DNA of 40,345 nt from Candidatus Cryptobacteroides aphodequi (lineage in GTDB: Bacteria; Bacteroidota; Bacteroidia; Bacteroidales; UBA932), in assembly GCA_018065265.1 (NCBI GenBank), contig JAGHTP010000051.1, positions 1-40,345 on the forward strand, read 5' to 3'. The first letter of the stretch is position 1. Each line of letters opens with the position of its first letter. Position numbers and translations under genes: made by a program. The notes under the pieces were generated by a model. That model made no database searches and was not told where the DNA came from. It worked only from the letters and a program-made list of their open reading frames with translations. This document shows positions 36,122 through 40,345 of the stretch, piece by piece.

Positions 36122-36793
36122 ATGATAAACGCTTCAGGAATAACTAAATCCTTCGGCAGCCTTCAAGTTCTCAAAGGAGTCGACTTCAGCGCGGCCGAAG
36201 GCGAGATGGTATCCATAATGGGCGCCTCGGGTGCCGGCAAGACGACCTTGCTGCAGATACTCGGGACCCTTTCTTCGCCCGATTCGGGTACACTTTCCAT
36301 TGCCGGAAAGACCGTATTCGGACAGGGACGTCATCTCGCGGAACGCGACCTGGCCGCATTCCGGAGCAAACATATCGGCTTCGTATTCCAGGCGCACCAT
36401 CTGCTGCCCGAGTTCACGGCTCTTGAAAACGTGATGATTCCCGCCCTGATAGCCGGAACGAGTTCTTCCCGCGCAAAAGAGCACGCGCTGGAACTTCTCT
36501 CCAAGGTAGGTCTTGACGGCCGCGCCTCGCACAAGCCCGCGGAACTTTCCGGAGGCGAAGCGCAGAGAGTCGCAATCGCGAGGGCCCTCGTGAACCGTCC
36601 CGCGGTTCTTTTCGCCGATGAGCCGACTGGGAACCTCGACTCAGCCACGAAGCTCGAAATTCACGCGCTTCTGCTCGACCTCAAGGCTTCGCTCGGCCAG
36701 ACAACGGTCATAGTCACACACGATCCGTCACTGAGTGCCATCTGCGACCGCACCCTCAATATGGTGGACGGCCGCTTCACGGAAGGATTCTGA
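36122..36793 (+). CDS. lolD: LolD-like ABC transporter ATPase
   Basis: ATP-binding subunit of 223 residues of the LolD/MacB type. Walker A is GASGAGKTT, signature [15 protein letters not shown], Walker [14 protein letters not shown] and switch His in VIVTHDPS. LolD drives release of lipoproteins from the inner membrane by LolCE; no permease gene is nearby, which is common for lolD in Bacteroidota, so assignment within the LolD/MacB/FtsE group is by motif only. Unusually for this window an AGGAG lies directly before the ATG (36117-36121), too close for an ideal ribosome site. The TrmN6-like gene follows 5 nt after the stop. Confidence 0.85.
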   Translation: MINASGITKSFGSLQVLKGVDFSAAEGEMVSIMGASGAGKTTLLQILGTLSSPDSGTLSIAGKTVFGQGRHLAERDLAAFRSKHIGFVFQAHHLLPEFTALENVMIPALIAGTSSSRAKEHALELLSKVGLDGRASHKPAELSGGEAQRVAIARALVNRPAVLFADEPTGNLDSATKLEIHALLLDLKASLGQTTVIVTHDPSLSAICDRTLNMVDGRFTEGF

Positions 36794-36798
36794 CCCTT

Positions 36799-37713
36799 AT
36801 GCCAGACGCATCCGTATTCCGCTTCAAACAATTCTGCGTCAGCAATGAGTTCTCAGCCCTCAAGGTCGGGACGGACGCCGTGCTGCTCGGGGCGCTGGCA
36901 AGCCTGCCGGATGGCTGCTCGCGCGTGCTGGACATAGGTACGGGGACCGGGGTCATTGCTCTGATGCTTGCCCAGCGGCTTGCAGCGAACCGTTCGAAAA
37001 GTCGGCCGCACAACAGTGCTGGAAATACGATGGAGGAACAGCCTCGCATCGCAACCGGAAGCAAGCCGGGAGGACAGCCTCAATGCAGTGTAGGAAAAGA
37101 TTTCCGCATCACCGGCATCGACATAGACGGTCCTTCGGCCCGCGAGGCGGCTGCGAATTTCGCGGCTTCACCCTGGGCGGACAGTCTCGAAGCCCTGGAA
37201 TGCCCACTGGCGGAATACAACGACAAGGTATGGGAGCGCCCTCTTGCAGAGCACAGCCAAGAGACGCCGGTGTTCCGGCAGGCCAAACACCGCTGCGAAG
37301 CCGGAGAGAAATTCGACCTGATAGTGAGCAACCCGCCCTTCTTTGACGACTCTCTCCAGAACCCCGACTCGCGCGAAAGCGCCGCCCGCCACAGCGTCAG
37401 CCTGACACTCAGTGAAATCTGCGCATTCGCAGCGGAGCATCTTGCCGAAGGCGGACACCTCGCGCTGATTGTCCCGGCCGAAAGCGCCGCATCGCTCAGA
37501 CGCACCGCCGCTTCATTCTCCCTTGCCGCACTTCGTCTCGTGAACATACGCACGACAGAGCGCAAACCAGTCCGCCGCGTAGTGGCTCAGTTCGTGCTCA
37601 GCCGGACTCCGCTCACCTGTGTCGAGCAGACCCTTCTTCTTTGCGACCCCACCGCTCCGGACGGCAGAACGGCAGATTACCGCTCCCTCGTGGAGCCGTT
37701 CCTCATCAGATAG
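36799..37713 (+). CDS. TrmN6-like tRNA1(Val) adenine-N6 methyltransferase with insertions
   Basis: Class I methyltransferase related to YfiC/TrmN6, which makes m6A37 in tRNA-Val. The start FRFKQFCVSNEFSALKVGTD, split here, motif I VLDIGTGTGVIALMLAQR and catalytic NPPF (178-181) in DLIVSNPPFFDDS are clear. At 304 residues it is ~65 longer than usual. One extra stretch (~63-102, polar, Pro/Ser/Gly/Gln-rich) splits motif I from the acidic strand ITGIDIDG, and a second (~137-169) precedes KFDLIVSNPP. The DNA of the first insert contains an imperfect direct repeat (37032-37045 and 37069-37081). The frame is intact and both inserts fall in loops of the fold, so activity may be kept. Confidence 0.87.
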   Translation: MPDASVFRFKQFCVSNEFSALKVGTDAVLLGALASLPDGCSRVLDIGTGTGVIALMLAQRLAANRSKSRPHNSAGNTMEEQPRIATGSKPGGQPQCSVGKDFRITGIDIDGPSAREAAANFAASPWADSLEALECPLAEYNDKVWERPLAEHSQETPVFRQAKHRCEAGEKFDLIVSNPPFFDDSLQNPDSRESAARHSVSLTLSEICAFAAEHLAEGGHLALIVPAESAASLRRTAASFSLAALRLVNIRTTERKPVRRVVAQFVLSRTPLTCVEQTLLLCDPTAPDGRTADYRSLVEPFLIR

Positions 37714-37752
37714 AAGAGCCTCCGGGACCAAGATTGACAGCAATACCTCTGA

Positions 37753-37822
37753 CCCGGATTTGAGGTGCCTGAATTACCAATTGCGGAATAAACAGGAACA
37801 CCAGGCCCCCTCAAACTCCGGG
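37753..37822. repeat. Long imperfect inverted repeat
   Basis: The left arm 37753-37771 (CCCGGATTTGAGGTGCCTG) pairs with the right arm 37802-37822 in 18 base pairs, interrupted by one bulged base (37816) and one 1x2 internal loop (37766 against 37807-37808). The 30-nt loop holds a CGGAATA copy. No T-run follows on either strand, so it is not a standard terminator. Confidence 0.8.
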
Positions 37823-37860
37823 GGTGTTCATATTCCGAGCTCATATCACTCTCCGGAATA
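37784..37860. repeat. CGGAATA / TATTCCG / CGGAATA alternative hairpin set
   Basis: CGGAATA at 37784-37790 and again at 37854-37860 flank a single TATTCCG at 37831-37837, so the centre can pair with either side but not both. The left hairpin is extended by GAACACC (37796-37802) with GGTGTTC (37823-37829). That extension competes with the inverted repeat at 37753-37822. Confidence 0.65.
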
Positions 37861-37934
37861 CGATTTCAATAAGTCTGCGGCGGATTTCTTTGCCACTATC
37901 ATCCATATCGACAACTTTTTACGCATAAGCAGCC

Positions 37935-38057
37935 GAGTATCTTTGCCTAAAACTTTTAATATAAGATACGGTGACGAGTATCGTTGCCTAAAGCGTTTAA
38001 TGTAAGATACGGTGACGAGAAGCGTTGTCTAAAGCGTTTAATGTAAGTCGCTTGTTA
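37935..38057. repeat. Three tandem 41-bp hairpin repeats
   Basis: Units lie at 37935-37975, 37976-38016 and 38017-38057. Units 1 and 2 differ at 4 positions. Unit 3 keeps the core (TTGYCTAAAGCGTTTAATGTAAG type, ~38024-38047) but its ends differ. In units 1 and 2 GTATC (37937-37941; 37978-37982) pairs with GATAC (37965-37969; 38006-38010) across 23 nt. In unit 3 the arms have become AAGCG (38020-38024) and CGCTT (38049-38053), still complementary across 24 nt. The core also holds a small TAAA/TTTA hairpin in all three units. There are no spacers between units. Confidence 0.88.
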
Positions 38058-38077
38058 ATAGTGTTTTAAATGAAATA

Positions 38078-38098
38078 GGCGACAGAAATCCAGTCGCC
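38078..38098. terminator. Terminator-like hairpin between convergent genes
   Basis: GGCGAC (38078-38083) pairs with GTCGCC (38093-38098) over 9 nt. On minus it is followed by TATTTCATTTAAA, and on plus by GCATTTTC, so it might end transcription weakly in both directions. It lies 31 nt after the RAYT-like stop. A further GTCGC at 38047-38051 could pair with its left arm instead. Confidence 0.5.
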
Positions 38099-38129
38099 GC
38101 ATTTTCGTATTACATTGGTAATAAGCGCG

Positions 38130-39059
38130 TTATGGTTTTCGCCTATTGAGGAACTTGCCTATTTGTCTTTGTGTAGAACCGGTTTCTTGGCGAAGAATAA
38201 TGGATAGTCTTTCAATCTGCTCGTCTTTCAGACTCCTCGGGTTGAAAATTCTCATATTAATGCCATTTCGAATACATACAGCAATCATTTTGGAATATCT
38301 GGAATAGTCTTCCCAATCTTCGGGGATGTCTTCCTCTCCTCCGGCATTAGCGTTGGCCGCCACAAGAAAATTATTCCATCCGCCAAAAATTTTTTCACAA
38401 TAACTGTAGTCGATAAAGTTGAATCTGCTGATAATGTAGTCAACGAGCTGTTTCTTTTCGGCCGGAGAAATATCTTTGAAGATTGTTCTTTGGAGCGGGT
38501 AGTTGAGATAACCACCGGATTTTATTGCCGAGTCAATCATAGCCACTGCATCTTTTAAACGTTTCCGCATACGCCTCTTGGGTGGCAAAGAGTCGCTGAA
38601 TGGGTTGCAGTTCTCCTTATATGCAAGAAGATTCCATTTATATTCCTCGGCTGAATTCTTAAGAAGTCCGGCAACCGGATTGTTGGCAATATATATCATC
38701 ATCCCTTTGATTTTTTTACCAACGGATTTGATGGACCTGCCGAACTGTTTTTTGAATACCGGTCCGGAGGAATTGTGCTCAATATTGTATTCCCTGGAGA
38801 ATTTGCTTTCCAACCTGTCGATGAAAGATGATATGCAGGATGCGCGGTTGCTCAGCAATCCACAATGGTAATGATTGAACATTATACAGAAAGAAATACA
38901 TATGATGTCGCTTTTCCTGATTAAGCTGGAGAACATTGTGAAGAAAAGAATGAAGTCCTCCAGGGAATAATAGATAATTCTAGAATCGACGCCCTTGGAA
39001 TATATGTGACACGGATATCCATCTGACAGATACCGGTCGAATCTTTCATAGGGAATCAT
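38130..39059 (-). CDS. RAYT-like HUH (Y1) transposase
   Basis: A 309-residue member of the Y1_Tnp / REP-associated tyrosine transposase group, single-strand DNA nucleases that cut at hairpins. The HUH motif is FNHYHCGLL (His63, His65) and the likely catalytic Tyr is Tyr123 in MMIYIANNPVAGLL. The N-terminus (YPCHIYSKGVDSRIIYYS) matches the usual start of the Bacteroidales group. Residues ~160-309 form an extra C-terminal part ending in an HTH-like SLKDEQIERLSIILRQE, then TGSTQRQIGKFLNRR, probably DNA binding. Codon use is AT-richer than the neighbours, hinting at transfer. Its ATG overlaps the comM TGA (ATGA, 39056-39059), so it is translated with comM. Structured repeats lie directly downstream. 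No terminal ends of a mobile unit were found. Confidence 0.85.
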   Translation of the reverse strand: MIPYERFDRYLSDGYPCHIYSKGVDSRIIYYSLEDFILFFTMFSSLIRKSDIICISFCIMFNHYHCGLLSNRASCISSFIDRLESKFSREYNIEHNSSGPVFKKQFGRSIKSVGKKIKGMMIYIANNPVAGLLKNSAEEYKWNLLAYKENCNPFSDSLPPKRRMRKRLKDAVAMIDSAIKSGGYLNYPLQRTIFKDISPAEKKQLVDYIISRFNFIDYSYCEKIFGGWNNFLVAANANAGGEEDIPEDWEDYSRYSKMIAVCIRNGINMRIFNPRSLKDEQIERLSIILRQETGSTQRQIGKFLNRRKP

Positions 39060-40345
39060 ATTCTGCTGACTTTGTCAAGGAAGCGGAAGCCTGCGGCTTC
39101 GATCAGGTGAGCGGGGCGCAGGGGCGAATCCAGTTTCGCAGGGCGTCCTTCCGCGCGCGCCAAGGCGCCCTCTTCGATGTCGGCGATCGTACGCGCCACC
39201 TTTATGATGCGGAAATACGCGCGCATCGAATAGTCCTGCTTGCTCATCAGACTCTCCATCGTGGCTCGGCAAGCCTCGTCGAGCGGGCAGAACTTCTCTA
39301 TCTGGGCACGGCTCATCTCGGCGTTCGAACTTATGCCTTCGGAGGCGAAGCGCATCTGCTGGATTCTGCGCGCATCAGCAACCCTGCGAGCCACAGCACT
39401 ACTGGGCTCGGCTCGCGGCGAAGAAAAAATCTGCGAAGTACTTACGGGACGTGTCCACACTTGCAGATCGATTCTATCCATCAAAGGGCCCGAAAGACGA
39501 TCGAGATAGGCCTGCCGGCGGCCTTCGCTGCAAGTACAACGGTCGCCTTCACCCCAGTAGCCGCAGGGGCAGGGATTGCTCGCGGCGACCAACATGAACG
39601 AGGCTGGATAGGTGACTTTCTGCTTTAGGCGCGAGATGGTGACGCAGCGGTCTTCGAGCGGGCCACGGAGTGCCTCCGACACACTTTTGGGCATCTGCAG
39701 GAACTCATCGGCGAAGAGGATTCCCCCTTGAGCGAGCGATATTTCGCCGGGAACTATCCCGTCAGCCCCACCACCGCCAATAATGGCCGTGAGCGAAGCG
39801 CTGTAATGAGGGGCGCGGAACGGCCGCTGACGAATCAGGCCGGAACGCAGGGCCCCTTTGCCCGCTATCGAATATATCTTACTGGTAATCAACGCTTCTT
39901 CCTTCGTCATGGGCGGCAGGATTCCGGCCATCGCCTTGGCTATGGAGCTTTTTCCGGCCCCTGGCGGGCCGATAAAAATCAGATTGTGAGAACCTGAGCA
40001 GGCTATCTCGGCGCCGCGTTTCGCGCCCTCCTGGCCGATGATGTCAGCGAAATCCGGATATGGCGATGTGTCCCGCTCCGGAGCGGAGTCTCCATCCGAC
40101 CGGGCGGCAAGAAAGCGCTCGGCACCGGGCCCTCCGCAGAGGACTTCCACCACATCGTCAAGTTTGCCTACACCGTAAACGGCAATTCCATCAACTTCGA
40201 CAGCCTCGCGGGCCGAGCCTTCCGGGAAGATGCAGCCGCTGAAGCCTTCGCGCGCAGCAAGTTCGGCAAAAGGCAGCACGCCAGGAATGTCGCGCACCGA
40301 GCCGTCGAGCCCCAGTTCGCCCATTATCATCCATTTGCCAAGCTC
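39056..40345 (-). CDS. comM: ComM/YifB family Mg-chelatase-like ATPase (5' end outside window)
   Basis: The visible 429 residues begin ELGKWMIMGELGLDGSVR at the window edge, so about the first 80-90 residues are missing. The AAA+ module has Walker A GPPGAGKSSIAKAM, the PFRAPHYSAS motif (usually PHH), Walker B GGILFADEF, ALRGPLEDRCVTISR and the Cys-rich NPCPCGYWGEGDRCTC loop, then sensor 2 and the C-terminal Mg_chelatase_C region (YSMRAYFRIIKVARTIADIE, split here). ComM is a hexameric helicase that extends D-loops in natural transformation; a role in other recombination is possible where competence is absent. Its stop overlaps the RAYT-like start. Confidence 0.94.
   Translation of the reverse strand, partial: ELGKWMIMGELGLDGSVRDIPGVLPFAELAAREGFSGCIFPEGSAREAVEVDGIAVYGVGKLDDVVEVLCGGPGAERFLAARSDGDSAPERDTSPYPDFADIIGQEGAKRGAEIACSGSHNLIFIGPPGAGKSSIAKAMAGILPPMTKEEALITSKIYSIAGKGALRSGLIRQRPFRAPHYSASLTAIIGGGGADGIVPGEISLAQGGILFADEFLQMPKSVSEALRGPLEDRCVTISRLKQKVTYPASFMLVAASNPCPCGYWGEGDRCTCSEGRRQAYLDRLSGPLMDRIDLQVWTRPVSTSQIFSSPRAEPSSAVARRVADARRIQQMRFASEGISSNAEMSRAQIEKFCPLDEACRATMESLMSKQDYSMRAYFRIIKVARTIADIEEGALARAEGRPAKLDSPLRPAHLIEAAGFRFLDKVSRI

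Larger units (their letters stand above)
37714..38129. other. 416-bp convergent intergenic region rich in structured repeats
   Basis: There is no credible gene here. It lies between the stops of the TrmN6-like gene (plus) and the RAYT-like gene (minus) and is AT-richer than its surroundings by eye. It contains, left to right: a long imperfect inverted repeat (37753-37822), a CGGAATA/TATTCCG/CGGAATA set (37784-37860), three tandem 41-bp hairpin units (37935-38057) and a terminator-like hairpin (38078-38098). A plus-strand frame crosses the region from inside the TrmN6-like gene but shares no recognisable family and changes character at the gene's end. Confidence 0.8.

Noticed and set aside
37619..38005. 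Plus-strand frame running from the TrmN6-like gene into the repeats
   Set aside because: It begins out of frame inside a real gene, covers repeat DNA, and has no family resemblance or promoter.
37935..38057. CRISPR array
   Set aside because: The three 41-bp units are directly adjacent with no unique spacers, show internal changes, and no cas gene is near.
38130..39059. Complete IS200/IS605 insertion sequence
   Set aside because: The protein is twice the size of TnpA of that family, no TnpB is present, the gene overlaps comM without target damage, and I see no defined element ends.

Overview
The window is a dense, housekeeping-rich piece of a Bacteroidota chromosome, most likely order Bacteroidales. 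The evidence is the promoter style (TAnnTTTG -7 boxes, almost no Shine-Dalgarno sites), two large Oar-like TonB-dependent receptors ending in Phe, BACON and GldH-type lipoproteins, a PG0541-type protein beside an RND pump, DUF4271 next to hemD, and a DUF2723 membrane protein. Coding DNA is moderately GC-rich by eye, except for one visibly AT-richer island near the right end. I cannot name genus or species.

Layout. 1-9225 (minus): a BACON/OB-fold lipoprotein (3' end outside the window) behind an Oar-like TonB receptor, then a second Oar-like receptor closed by a strong terminator. 9261-10690: a divergent promoter region and metK (plus), whose whole leader looks like a SAM-II riboswitch ending at the start codon. 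10718-18375 (minus): eleven tightly packed or overlapping genes, transcribed trxA, OMP, LOG protein, polyprenyl synthase, holB, ricT, gldH-like, trmB, DUF456, smpB, miaA. 18387-24311 (minus): tolC-like, membrane fusion protein, RND pump and PG0541-type protein. 24393-25646: pgk with its own terminator, divergent from an RlmI-like methyltransferase (25714-26643, plus). 26710-32838 (minus): SUI1 factor, DUF4271, hemD, rnpA, yidD, then lgt, lepA and a metallophosphoesterase lipoprotein. 32890-35970 (plus): DUF2723 protein, directly abutted by tRNA-Pro(UGG) on minus. 36122-37713 (plus): lolD-like ATPase and a TrmN6-like methyltransferase with two insertions. 38130-40345 (minus): comM (5' end outside the window) overlapping a RAYT-like HUH transposase.

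The most unusual part is the 416-bp convergent gap 37714-38129 beside the RAYT-like gene. It holds a long imperfect inverted repeat, a CGGAATA/TATTCCG/CGGAATA triplet that allows alternative hairpins, three tandem 41-bp units each able to fold a hairpin (with a changed but still complementary stem in the third), and a terminator-like hairpin. It is a good candidate for a transposase plus structured-repeat (REP-like) pair, here fused translationally to comM.

Other points of note are the SAM-II leader on metK, a MiaA apparently lacking its insertion domain, and several genes whose start codon lies 6-8 nt past a -7 box (probable leaderless mRNAs), in two cases within interleaved divergent promoters.
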